Assembly (NCBI GenBank): GCA_003952965.2
Contig: RXIC02000051.1
Location: forward strand, 62,001-126,000
From: Morella rubra
Lineage: Eukaryota > Streptophyta > Magnoliopsida > Fagales > Myricaceae
Reading direction: 5' to 3'
Length of the DNA: 64,000 nucleotides
The translations under genes and the position numbers were made by a program. The notes under the pieces were generated by a model, which did no database searches, was not told the DNA's origin, and was given only the letters and a program-made list of their open reading frames with translations. Below, piece by piece: positions 21,701 to 32,677 of the stretch. Each line of letters starts with the position of its first letter. The first letter of the stretch is position 1.

Positions 21701-22376
21701 ATGGATTCCCACAGTTCAATTGAAGATCCAACATCTGGTCACGCCAGTCAGCCAAACCAAACAGGGACTAGTAGCAGCATGACTCGTGTTCTCTATAATG
21801 CTGCAGCGGTAGGCAAAATCAACGCTTTCAAAAATATCGAGAAGCCACTTGACCACTTATTTACTGTAACTAAGAACACAGTCCTCCATATTTACATCAC
21901 AACGATCGTTACAGAATCAGAATCTAAAACGATATTCATTAAAGAAATTCTGGACGAGTGTCCATCACTACTGTGGCAAACCAATTCCAAAAACGAAACA
22001 CCTTTACATCTTGCCGCAAGATATGGGCATATTGAGATAGTGTCATTCCTCATTGAACGTGCGAAAAATCTCTATCAAGATCCCGATAGGGGTGAAGCAG
22101 CTAGAGAGATGATTTGGATGACAACCCAAGAGAAAGATACTGCATTGCATGAGGCTTTGAGCCACAACCATCTTGAGGTGGCAACACTGTTGATCAAAGA
22201 AGATCCCAATTACTCTTATTTTCCTAATGATGCTGGTGAGACTCCACTTTACATTGCTGTCGAGAGAAATTTCCGAGATTTGGTCTCAAATGTTCTAGAC
22301 AACTGCCAATCACCAGCTTTTGGTGGGCCACTTGGCAGAACAGCTTTGCATGCTGCAGTACTTCGGGATGGAACTG
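21701..22376 (+). CDS. ACD6-like ankyrin protein, first coding exon (gene E)
   Basis: The exon encodes about 225 residues. A serine/glutamine-rich N-terminus (1-28) leads to MTRVLYNAAAVGKINAFKNI, the opening typical of ACD6-like proteins. Ankyrin repeats follow at about 95-125 (NETPLHLAARYGHIEIVSFL), 145-170 (DTALHEALSHNHLEVATLLI) and 180-205 (GETPLYIAVERNFRDLVSNV), and the start of another repeat (GRTALHAAVLRDG) ends at the donor ACTG|GTAATACC. No further ankyrin exon lies before the leader of the next gene at 22984. It is therefore either orphaned or spliced to the exons at 24996 and 26130. Intact relatives also carry a C-terminal PGG membrane domain and act in salicylic-acid-linked defence. 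Confidence 0.7.
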
Positions 22377-22983
22377 GTAATACCTATTTATTCTTTCAAC
22401 ATTCTAACAATGATGTTTCATGAAATCCTAACACGGGTAAATGCACATACAGGGAAACAAATTCCGAAACAGTTTTCGAGTACTTAAAAAATTATCTTCC
22501 TTGATTTGCATTTGCCTTTAATTCGTTTGTGGTGCTCAACTCATGAAAACGATATTATGGAAGTAGCCTGATTACTAATTTGATTGATCGTTGATACTTA
22601 TATGCGTAAAAATCGCAACACACACACACACACACATATATATATACTCATGTCATGTCAAGATTCAATTGCCATTGTTTAGTACTTCTCTACCTTCTAA
22701 ATATATTAGACGTTGTAACGGACATTGAGTTTTTGACAGCCGGGGTAATGCCTTCGCAGCACTTTGTATATATCTTCATTTCATCTAATGCACTTAATTA
22801 CCAGAGTGATGGATAATGGTACTATTAGCTAGGTTCTTTGGAACTATGTGCAAGAAGAATTTGATCTAAACTAAAAATAATTGAGATGCTAATAGTTCAT
22901 AAAAGATTACAAATAGTTTGGGATACAAATTGCAAATAGTATGTTAGTTTAATGGCACATAATTTAACTTCTTTTATTGTTCT
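22377..22983 (+). other. Intron or intergenic DNA after ankyrin exon E
   Basis: It has a CA/TA microsatellite near 22618-22646. 22800-22980 matches the DUF247 leader intron (attagctaggtt, atttgatctaaactaaaaa) and 40060-40220. No coding sequence is present. Confidence 0.5.
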
Positions 22984-23397
22984 TTGTTGAGTTATGGAGT
23001 CCAACGTCCTTCCAAGTATTTGCTTTCACCATTTTTTGTATCTGGGCATTTTTCTTTCTCTTGTATCTTTTTGCAGCTGTTTCTCAATTATATGTGTGGT
23101 AGTGCCTTTAATTTACCTCAAGCATCAGTCATGAGCATCTCTCCCACCCTTTTCCTCTCTCTGCCTCTTCTGCTCTACTTGTTTCATTTTCCCTTCGTCT
23201 TGTCTCTTAATCCCCATTACAAAAGTATCTCCCGCAAGCCCTCAATCCCAACAATCTAGACATGTTGATTGGAAGCACAACCAAGCAGCGTGAAATTCGT
23301 TGTGATCACCCTTCGTATATATTGTGGAGTCAGCAGATTATCTCACTAACTTGTTCTGTTTTGAGCATGCTGGAAAAATAGTTCGATGCCTGATTCG
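22984..23397 (+). other. Non-coding leader exon of ankyrin gene F
   Basis: It is clearly homologous to 46001-46300, with the shared blocks ctctctgcctcttctg, atctcccgcaagccctcaat and acaatctagacatgttgat. It ends TGATTCG before GTAGGTGTTTC at 23397. The following intron (23398 to about 23975) matches the DUF247 leader intron closely, down to taatgaagcata and tgcattaaatgc just before the ATG. Confidence 0.5.
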
Positions 23398-23982
23398 GTA
23401 GGTGTTTCTCTTTGGTTTCGCATAAAATCTTGAATACAAAAATCATGTACGGAAAAGAAAATTTTTGCTCCGTCAAATATTTTTTGAGGAGAAATGAATG
23501 CCCAATGAGTCTTTTAGTAATTTATAATGTAACACATAGGGACACCATTAGACTCAAAGTTTAAGCCTTAATTAAGGTTAGGCCCATTATTCTACATTAA
23601 TAATCTAAACTTCATTTTAATTTGGGTGAAATATTAATAATATCGCCGTTAATCTTAGACACTAGATACACATTTGGCTCATCAGTAGCAATCATCATTC
23701 GTCAGAGTGATTTGATGGTGCTATCATTAGGTTTCTTTGAACTATAAAAGTGTGACACACTAGGTACCAAGAGGAATTTCATTTACATTCAAAAATATTG
23801 AGATGCTAATATATTGAACATAATTGAATGAAAGGTATGGTCAATCATGTCAAGAAAAAGAGAGGGGGATGACATTGTTTCCATACGCTTTTCTTTTTCC
23901 GAACTCACTGGTTTACTATTTTTTGTGTTGGTGAAATGGCCTAATGAAGCATAATTAATGCATTAAATGCAAAACACCAAGC

Positions 23983-26716
23983 ATGGATCCTATTTTGTAC
24001 AATGCTACAGTGATAGGTGACAAAGAGGTTTTCAAAAATATCGAGCAGCCTCTCAAAAACTTCTCAGTATGTGTCCTTCACTGTTATGGAAAACAAATGT
24101 GAATAATAGAACTCCATTACATCTTGCTGCAAGGTATGGGCATATTGGCATAGCAAAATTCTTGATTGAACAAGCAAAAACTCTCTCTCAAGACCTCGAA
24201 AGTGGAACTGAAGGGTGTATGAAGATGCTTAGGATGATGGACAAAGAGAAGAACATGACCTTGCATGAAGCTATGCGCTTTGGTTACCTTGAGGTAGTGA
24301 AACTATTAATCCATGAAGACCCAAGTTTGTCACAATTTGCTAACGATGATGGTGAGACTCCACTTTACATAGCTGTTGTGAGAAAGTTTCGACCTGTGGC
24401 ATTCACGATAATTCTAAGCACCCGTGAATTACGAGCTTGTGGTGGTCTTCTTGGTGGAACAGCTTTGCACACAACAATAATGTTTAACTATACTTATAAT
24501 GCTTATTTAGTTTTTCACTGGACCAACTTCCGACAATCTTTTATGCTTGTTAATTTAGTATGCTTCTTTTAGTGAAAAGAAAGAACACGGATCCAAAATA
24601 ACCTTTCTACTACTAAATAACAAGGCAACAAATTAAATGTAGATGATATATCGTAATCCAATTTACTAAGTAAATTGACGCCATCGTAAATAAATAGAAA
24701 GTTAAGTTACTCTTGTTCTTCATTCATTTTCGGAGTTGTAACTTATGAAGAAGATATCTTCACATGAAACGTCTAATTAAATTCCAATTACAGGAATATC
24801 AGTTTATTGGATTTATTTGAAAAGAGTGCAGACAAATTAATTAAGTTTGCAGTTATTATAGGAAATTGTAGATGTGTCTTAATAAGTCAAACCTAAAATG
24901 TTGGATTAACATTTAATATACTGCATTCTAATTAGATTACCCTCGTCGAATGCTTTTTAATCTTCGAAATAAGAAGTTCTATTTGTATCTTGTAGATAAT
25001 GAGTACATCTTCATGTTTGGACTAAACAATTGGACCAAAATGGTTGGACTCCACTTCACTTAGCAGCTACATATCAATGGGGCACTGAATCAGTAAAGCT
25101 ACTACTAGAATCTGATAGACACGTGGCATGCATGAAAGATGCAAAGGGTAGGACACCTCTTCATCATGCAGCTTTTTAGGGCAATGAGTCGGTGATAGAC
25201 CTGATTATATCAAGATGTCCAGATTGCTGTGAACTAGTTGATGAGAGAGGCTGGAATGTGCTTCATTTTGTCATAAACTGCCCTTGTAATATCTAGAGTA
25301 ATGAGGCAAAAATACAGGTGGTCCTTACAAATCCGTCACTGAGCAAGCTTTTGAATGAGAAGGATATTGACGAGAACACACCTCTTCATCATCAAATAAA
25401 AGCTCACTGCTTACAACATCGCCTTATCTAGTGCAAGACCGGCTGATGCATGAGTAATCAAATATATCAATATGAATGTCTTTTGAAAACCGAAGAAACA
25501 TCTTTAATAGTAGAATATGTTAATCTCGCACCGCCTTTTTTTTTTCTTCCTTTGTACAAAGATCGAACAAGAGAAAAAGTGCTGCAAGGGCCTTTTTCCC
25601 TCTATTTTTCTCCAGCGAGAAAAAGTTGTTAGCGTTATCTTTTTATTCCCCTTTCCATTACATTTGGCATGTGCCATGTAGAGCTCATCACATTTATTTG
25701 CCTTGTCTGGGCACACGTGTGATGTCCATATATTGAGTCCCGTCAAGTCAATGCAAAGGGATGTTATCCTCTAAAACCCTTTCTTAAGAAATGTCGTGAC
25801 TAGAAAACTTAAAATAATTTAAAGTGTGATCTTAATTTTTATATCATGTGCGACCTGGTTTTCATTGTCTTTTCAAAACGGAGTATTTCATTTTTATCTT
25901 CAATAAAAGTCAATATCTATTGTTGTCATTGTGCTCAAAATAATTATTGACTTGAATGTTTCCTTTGTCTATATAAATGTTCTTATAATATCAATATGAC
26001 ATGTTAGAGATTTTTGAATCTTTATCTCTTGAAACAAAACATACAAACTTTTTTTATGATAACATATAGGTGGGGAAAAATTTCTGATTCATTTGTGATT
26101 GTATGACTTTTCTATACTCACAATTTCGCACAATAAATGTTGCACACGGTGAATATATCAATAGTGCATCATGGGGAATCAATGTTCTATCATATCCGAC
26201 ATTGGAGAATGATTACGGCAAGTGAAAGCTTAGTTGAAGATGACATAAATAAGAGCAAGGAGAAGGAAAAGCAAAAGAAGGAAGCGTTGGTGAAAGCTGC
26301 CGGAGTTCATTTAGTAGTGGCTAAGCTCATTACAACTGTGACCTTTGCAGCTGGTATTACATTACTTGGAGGGTTCGAAGGAGGAGATGACCAACACCCA
26401 GGCTCTGCAGTTCTAAGGAAAAGTTCTGCATTTAACGCATTCATTGTTTTCGATGATATACCAATGGTGTCGTCTAGTTGTGCCATCTTCATCCACCTAC
26501 TCCTCCCATTTCTAAGTCAATTGGCTTCAATTTTCTAAACACAGCTTGCTGCTGATTTTATTCGCTATGGGAACAATGGTGCTTGCATTTGTAACGGGTA
26601 CATATGTTGTGTTGGTGCATTCATTAGCTATCGCCATTACCTCTTGTGTCATTGGCTTGTCCTTCTTCTTCGTCATATTTTTGGTACTTGAAAAATATGT
26701 CAAGTATGAATATTAG
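23983..26716 (+). pseudogene. ACD6-like ankyrin-PGG gene F, three exons, decayed
   Basis: Exon 1 (23983 to about 24500) begins MDPILYNATVIGDKEVFKNI. Relative to gene E it lacks about 70 bp, which shifts the frame, and then encodes ankyrin repeats (RTPLHLAARYGHIGIAKFL, MTLHEAMRFGYLEVVKLLI). Its donor site is no longer GT. Exon 2 (24996-25444, after acceptor atcttgtag) gives NGWTPLHLAATYQWGTESV, GRTPLHHAAF and DENTPLHHQI, with at least three stops. Exon 3 (about 26130-26716) encodes the PGG domain (LVVAKLITTVTFAAGI, SSSCAIFIHLLLPFL, AFVTGTYVVL) with one frame change near 26530. The order ankyrin-ankyrin-PGG is that of ACD6. Gene E exon 1 could in principle splice to these exons. It is not functional as read. 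Confidence 0.75.
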
Positions 26717-27455
26717 AGCTAGCGTTGAAAAGGAGAATGCTTTCCTTAGAATTAGCTGCACTGCGCGCTGTTTAGTATTTCCGCATTGACTTTATTCATT
26801 TTGGACTCGAATTGGCCAACGTGAGTCTTTTACGCTTTAAAATGAGACCCCTATGCTCACTTTGTATACGTTAAAGCTGGCAGTTGGTAGTTGGATGGTT
26901 TTTTATTGTCAAATAATATATCTTTTATGTTCAACTACTGTTGTTAATTAAGTACTGATGGTATAGTTTTGTTCGGCCTTGCTCGAGTTCGATTTGTAAT
27001 GCTTGAACTTCCTTAATACTGCTAAATTAGTTGAACTCGCATACCCTTTAAGGCTAATTTAATCCAACTCTTGTTCAACATGGTACAAATGAAGTACACA
27101 TATATCTTGATCTTAGATAAACGATAATAATAATACTAAAATAAAACAAGAAAACCTAAAAAAGGTTTAATAAAAAAAAAAACTAAAGGAAAAAAAAATC
27201 AAACACTTAAAACTGGAAAAAGGAAAATTAAAACAAAAATAAAAGAAAAAATAAAAATCAAAGGATGAAAACTAAAAAACTAATTAATTAAAATAAGAAT
27301 ACTTCACATAGATAAATAAATGAATAAATAAATAAATAAAAACAACAACAACAAAGGATTCAAATAAAATTTTTTTTTTTTTAAAATTAAAACAAGAATT
27401 TGTTAAAAGACAACCTAAAACTCTAAAGAGAAAAGAGCTAGGGGACAATACTTTT
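26717..27455. other. AT-rich intergenic DNA, no gene
   Basis: 3' flank of ankyrin gene F followed, from about 27110, by low-complexity A-rich DNA (runs such as ataaataaataaataaa and caacaacaaca). Nothing coding was seen on either strand. Confidence 0.6.
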
Positions 27456-27927
27456 TTTTTTAGTCAAAACAGCAAGCTTTTATTAAAATTAAGGAGGTTT
27501 GAAAACCTTAAGTACATGCTCTAAGGTACGTGTCAGACCCTCCGGAGAGGCGACGGGCCAACGAGCAAAGGGGCCAAAAAACGGCCTGACAAACCCAAGC
27601 CCAAAAGGATAGGTAGAGACCAATAAAGGGTTATAAGCCCATGAAGGGCAGCAAGCTGAGATGACCAGCGGAAAAGGAAAGGCGATGGCGGAATATGGTG
27701 GCAGGACCAGCTACTGGAGGCGACAAACCGGCCAAATCGGAAAAGGTGGAGGCGCGTGAGATCCACACGCGCGTGGATCCCCACGCGCCACCCAGCTGGT
27801 ATTCGGTGATGACCACGAGGAGCGCCTGGACGTCCAGATGCCAGCCACCTGGCGCGTGTATACTAGAGAGGACAACTGACCGCTGAAAAATGAAGAGAAA
27901 AGGGCAGGTGCGTGTGAGCCGCTGTCA
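27456..27927 (-). mobile_element. LINE-like retroposon 3' end, antisense
   Basis: The left edge is a T run (27451-27459), which is a poly-A tail on the minus strand. It is preceded, in minus orientation, by ttttaataaaagcttgctg and aaacctccttaa, a 3' end typical of plant LINEs and partly shared with 57340-57412. The body (27530-27900) is unusually GC-rich for this window. Minus-strand open stretches of 61-83 codons are not recognised. The far end abuts the CACTA terminus at 27928, so its 5' side is cut or hidden. Confidence 0.45.
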
Positions 27928-28149
27928 CTACTAGAAAATTGACTTTTAGTTACGAAATTCTCGGTGACGAAATGAATTTCGTCACTAAAAGCTAATTTTT
28001 AGTGATGAAATGCTATTTTCGTCACTAAAAAAGTTTTTTTCGTGACAAAACTACTTTTCATCACCAATTTTGTCAATAAAGGTTTTATTTGTGACGAAAT
28101 AAAATTGTCGTCACTAAAAGTTAATTTTTTGGTGACGAAAAGTTTCGTC

Positions 28150-29245
28150 ACACACCGATCGATCGATCATATACCTATCGATTGTTAATTTTGTGACGAA
28201 ATGCTCCGTCACTACATGCAAAGAGTTTAGGCGACGAATTTACATCGTCACTCAAACTGATCAATCGTTGTTTATATACTGATCGATCGTTTATTAATAA
28301 CCACGTGGTTTTGAAAACCGATCGATTGTTCATATTAACCAATCGATCGGTAAGCGTAACCATCACTTTTTCGAATCACCTTTCGATGACCGGGTTGGCG
28401 ATCGATCGTAGTTTCAACGAATGGAAAGACGCCACGTGTTAGAACATAGCGATCGATCGTCACTTAACTATCGATCGATCGGCACGAACGATTATATGAA
28501 ACCGCCGAAGTCATTTTTACCGGTTATCTCTCCACAAAATCTCTCGAATCCTCTCAAAGTGCAAGGAGCCATTTCGCATTGTCTTCAAAAGTGCGTGGAA
28601 TCATCCTTCATTATCTTCTACGTCAAAGGTACGTACTTATATTATTTTTTAAGCAATATTAAGCGGTTGTTCACTAGCGAATTTTTAGTTTACGTTTTCT
28701 AATTTGCTATATCATCCATTTAGGTCCGTAAAATGTATTTATTTTATTGTTGATGTATGTTTTAAGAGTTTAGGATTGTTTTGGGATCAATTTTGGGTGA
28801 TTTTGGGCCTGTTTTGGGATTTTATAACATCTGTGTGTCTTCGTTCCGTACCGATCGATCGCCTCCATAGGCGATCGATCGCTTTGTAAGTGCTAGGTCC
28901 AACAATCAATCGGTTAAAATTCACCGATCGATCGCTGAATTTGGTAAGGAGCGATCGATGCTTTAGTGAGCGATCGATCGTCCCTCGAAACTGTGCGTTT
29001 CAATTCGGGACTGATTGATATGTATATTGTCGATCGATCGGTATATTATGTCGTTTGTGCACAGAAACGCGTCTTTTTACCAATAGCGTTCGATCGGTCA
29101 AATTGATTGATCGATCGCCATTTCACGATCGATCGCTTAATTACTAACGATCGGTTGTTGTTTTTATAATCGACCATTTTTCATGTACCAATCGATTAGT
29201 TACATAAACGATCGATCGGTATATTTAGTGATCGATTGCTTTGGA
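28150..29245. repeat. Left subterminal CGATCGATCG repeat field of the CACTA element
   Basis: Copies of the palindrome CGATCGATCG and one- or two-base variants recur every 15-60 bp, often in pairs within unrelated spacer sequence. CACTA subterminal repeats of this kind are binding sites for the element's TnpA-type protein. The motif is CpG-containing, so binding could depend on methylation (inference from En/Spm). Confidence 0.8.
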
Positions 29246-29377
29246 TGGCGATGGATCTCTTTTTGTTTCAACTTCATTAATAATTACGTGATTGTGATTA
29301 CTTTTTTTTTTAAGTAATACGTTATTGTGATTACTTATTAACACATATTTATATACAACTTTTGCAGTATACATAAA

Positions 29378-30200
29378 ATGTCAGGAGTTAAGCACGCACG
29401 CACAACGAGAACCGGGACGGATCGTCGTCCCAAGAGCAGGAAGTCGCTGATCCAATGATGACCTTGGAGAGGCGAATGGAGTACCTGAGGGGGCGGCCAG
29501 TGGCCAAAGAGTGTCCTATGACGCTCTCTGATTTTGACCAGCAATTGTACGAGGAGCACTCCCTCTACCAGCTCTTTGACTACCAGGAATTTCTACATCA
29601 GCTCTCGTAGATTGAGGGGTTTTGTTTAGACACAGTCGTGCAAGATTTCTTCTGTGCACTCGTCTCAGTAGATAGAGCACCTGAGGTGCAGCTAGAGGTG
29701 CGAGGCGTGTAGTTGTTATTCTCGACAAACGTCATTGCGATTTCTTACACTGCCCCCAGCCCTAGACCCCTTACTTCCCGACGGTACCCCTGACGAATGA
29801 GCAGAGGACATCAGAGGAGGCATCACGACCTTCAACATCAGCGTCAGAGGCACCTCTAGAGACAGGAGCACCTGCAGTGCCCCCTCCATGGGTGGCCCAG
29901 CTATTTGTAGACCTCGACAGCCGTGTCAGCGTGACTGTGAAGGCCGCTCTACAGCCTGTTGAGAGGCAGATGCAGTCATTAGAGGAGGAGATGAAGGAGC
30001 TCTGGACCTCCTTCGATGGGGAGTGCACTATGACAATGCTGCGCAACAAGTCGGTCGTGGCTCATATGGCGGACGTCAACGAGCAGCTGGAAGAAATTAA
30101 GAAGACTTTGGATGATTTCAAGATGGAGGCAAATCCACAGAGAATTCTTAGAGATATTCCTGATGATGTGGCCTCTTTCGTGATGCTGTTCGACGTTGAT
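29378..30200 (+). pseudogene. Unidentified ORF carried by the CACTA element
   Basis: After a good splice acceptor (acaacttttgcag, near 29367) an ATG opens MSGVKHARTTRTGTDRR. The coding sense then continues in other frames as MTLERRMEYLRGRPVAKECP, LYEEHSLYQLFDYQEFLHQL and IEGFCLDTVVQDFFCALVS. A final frame (29877-30200) has PPPWVAQLFVDLDSRVSV and a coiled-coil-like stretch, VERQMQSLEEEMKELWTSF, followed by MADVNEQLEEIKKTLDDFK. At least two frame changes and one stop break it. It lies upstream of the transposase in the same orientation. It resembles neither TNP2 nor Transposase_24, and I do not recognise it. It could be an accessory protein of this CACTA lineage or a captured host gene. Confidence 0.5.
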
Positions 30201-30524
30201 GAATTTTTATGTTATTTTTTTATATCTATTTGGACATACATTTTGATTTATGGTTTTATTTATCTGTTTGAGACATTTGTGTTTATTTGGATTTGGTTTT
30301 TTTATTTACGTATTTGAGACATTTCTGTTTATCTGTGGATATGCAGAAAACTTTGATTACAGTTTACGTGTTTTTCTATTTGTATTTCTTTTTCGACACT
30401 TATATACGTAAAATGACCAATATACCCTTTGGTCGGCAAAAATAAAGAAATAAGTGGTTTATCAAATAAGTAATATAAGAATTTAACAAGAAATCTTTTT
30501 TTTTTTTTCTTTTGCAATTTTTGG

Positions 30525-31130
30525 ATTACCGATCGATCGTTGCCCTTTAGACACAGAAATGATCGATCGTTAAATACACCGATCGATCACTACATACACA
30601 CCTATCTATCAGTGTTATCCGTCGTCGTTTGGGTGCACTAACCGATCGATCATTATATACACCGATCGATCGCTACACTAGTTTTTCATCTAACCCTCAT
30701 TTTTTTAAATAATGTAAGTTAAATGATTAGAAACATTGAAATATTTATTAACAAAGTATGTTAGGATGTATTTAGATTACATAAAAACATATCAAGTACA
30801 TATCATTAATTTTTAAGAAAGCATGTATAAGTTATACATGTTGCATCATAGATGCATTTTGTTTGTGTTAGTATGAGTAAGGTATTAAGATGTTAGAAAC
30901 TAGTGACATAACACTTTTTTAACACATGATTATAATTCATCAGTATGAGGTATGTATTAATATGATATTATAAGTAAATTAAGTCATTCGTTAGGCTAAA
31001 AACCGTTTTTTAATAATTAGGTTAGATCATTTATTGGCGATCGATCGGTACGTAACGGTGTCGTTTAATATTTTGGTACCATGGATCATTAATTTTGGGG
31101 CTTCATGCGACATCATTTTATATCGATCGC
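30525..31130. repeat. Internal CGATCGATCG repeat cluster
   Basis: Repeats of CCGATCGATCG(T/C) occur at 30530-30690 and singly near 31040. A further cluster lies at 31815-31945. These lie far inside the element, between the unidentified ORF and the transposase, where typical CACTA subterminal repeats do not reach. Confidence 0.7.
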
Positions 31131-31184
31131 TAGTTTTGGAACCGTTCTAAAAACTCGGGAATTTTAATGCTTGCGATTTAATTG

Positions 31185-32203
31185 TTTATCGCGCTTGAAA
31201 TTGCGCCGTGGGTATAAGACTCATATTTTAATTTTGTCGCTTAAGGTTAAGCCCAAGCTCAAATTCATTGGTTTTTTATGAATATTGGATTTGTTAATTT
31301 TGGATTTCGGTCGTCGTCAATTCCACGATCAATCAACCTATCACTCATCGTTCTAAAAATTTTTATGAATCGATTTCCGATTGGTGTTTATCGCGCTTGA
31401 AATTGCTCTAAAGTGGGTGAAGCAAAAACACACCCACAGCAAGAGAAACTAGAGACTTATTTTTCCCTTTAATTTTGTCTACCGTCCTTTTAGTTGTGAG
31501 AGTGTTTATGCTTAAGGTTAAGCCCAAGAAATTCATTGGTTTTTTAACCGGTGAATATTGAAAAATTTGGGCGATTTGTGAGATTTTGGTCTTTTCGTGC
31601 AAAAGGTAGAGATTTATGAATGATTTCGTTGGTTATTTGGTGTTTTTTTATTTGTCTATGGGTATTGTGGATTTTGTGATGATTAGAGCTTATTAGAGTA
31701 TTTTTAATATGTATATTAGAATTAGTATTGCATGAGGATGATTTGTGAGTGTTTTGGACATGGATTTGAGTGTGTGGGAGGCCTGGCAAGCTATTTTGTT
31801 GATCTGCGTTAGTCACGATCGATCACCAGATTCGGACGATTGATCGTTTGTTAGATGGAGGTTCAGCGATCGATCATCTGTATAATGACGATCAATCGGT
31901 CTTGAAAGCCGATCGATCGTCTATATTATCGATCGATCGCGGGTTAGGCAGATTGCAAGTTATTGACCTTGTGTAGCATTTATTCTATTCTCATGTTTAA
32001 TTATTGAAGTGCTTGAGTTCTGGAAATGAATCATGAAGTTTGAGAAGACTGGAGGATGATTATAGGAGTGTTTTTTTTAATAGTGATACATGTATAATAT
32101 TTGAGCTTTATATTGAATGTTTTGATTATTGAAGTGCTTGAGTTCTGAAAATAAATTATGAAGTTTGAGAAGCATGGAGGATGAATATTGGAGTGTTTTT
32201 GAC
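31185..32203 (+). repeat. Two short tandem duplications in the CACTA 5' region
   Basis: 31185-31287 recurs, with differences, at 31386-31562 (tttatcgcgcttgaaattgc, ttaaggttaagcccaag, attcattggttttt). 32001-32077 recurs at 32126-32203 (attattgaagtgcttgagtt, gaagtttgagaag, ggagtgttttt). Neither is coding. They lie in the presumed leader or first-intron region of the transposase transcript. Confidence 0.65.
31815..31945. repeat. Third internal CGATCGATCG cluster
   Basis: Five or so copies or near-copies of the CGATCGATC palindrome lie within about 130 bp, between the two tandem duplications upstream of the transposase. Confidence 0.7.
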
Positions 32204-32229
32204 TTGTTATGTTTGAGTTTATTTTTGGG

Positions 32230-32630
32230 ATATAATGTGTGTACCCTTAGACCCATTCAAAGGGTTAAGATGCGATAAATATGCGTTTATCGCGTAATAA
32301 CCTTGAATTGTCCAAATATGGACAGTTTGAGATTGTGTATTCGTGGTTGGACGAGTTCGGTACTTGTGTCCTATCCAGTCTTAGAGGAAATTCGGTATCA
32401 TCTACCTTTTGTCTTCTGGGTATACTACTAGCATTGGTGTATGACGTCATACAACTATCGTTGATGACGTTTGCCCCAATGCTGGTGCGTGTACTTGGGG
32501 ACTGGGGGGAGATGCTGCGAATTTTTTCGAGGTATGGATGGACACAAGTTGAACTGATGTTCAACTCCGAATGCACAATCTTGAATGGGATAGGACCTAT
32601 CAGCTGGCTTAAAGTCAAGTTACAATGATT
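32230..32630 (+). other. Transcript-leader segment of the CACTA transposase
   Basis: The text gtacccttagacccattcaa, gataaccttgaattgtcc and ggacaagtttgag-like DNA precedes many plant CACTA transposases, as I recall. A 115-codon open frame (32281-32628) crosses it, but its composition does not resemble a known protein and the opposite strand is equally open. I treat it as a conserved non-coding leader rather than a gene. Confidence 0.4.
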
Positions 32631-32677
32631 GGTGTTTATGAATTACTTAATTCGTGTATTTTTTTAGATTGGTGGTG

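Noticed and set aside
27533-27886. Minus- and plus-strand frames in the GC-rich block before the CACTA element
   Set aside because: Several frames are open at once because of high GC, and none resembles a known protein. It is kept only as part of a probable LINE 3' end.
32265-32618. 117-codon minus-strand frame in the CACTA leader
   Set aside because: It is antisense to the transposase transcript and has no recognisable domain. The complementary plus frame is equally open, which points to chance in a stop-poor stretch.
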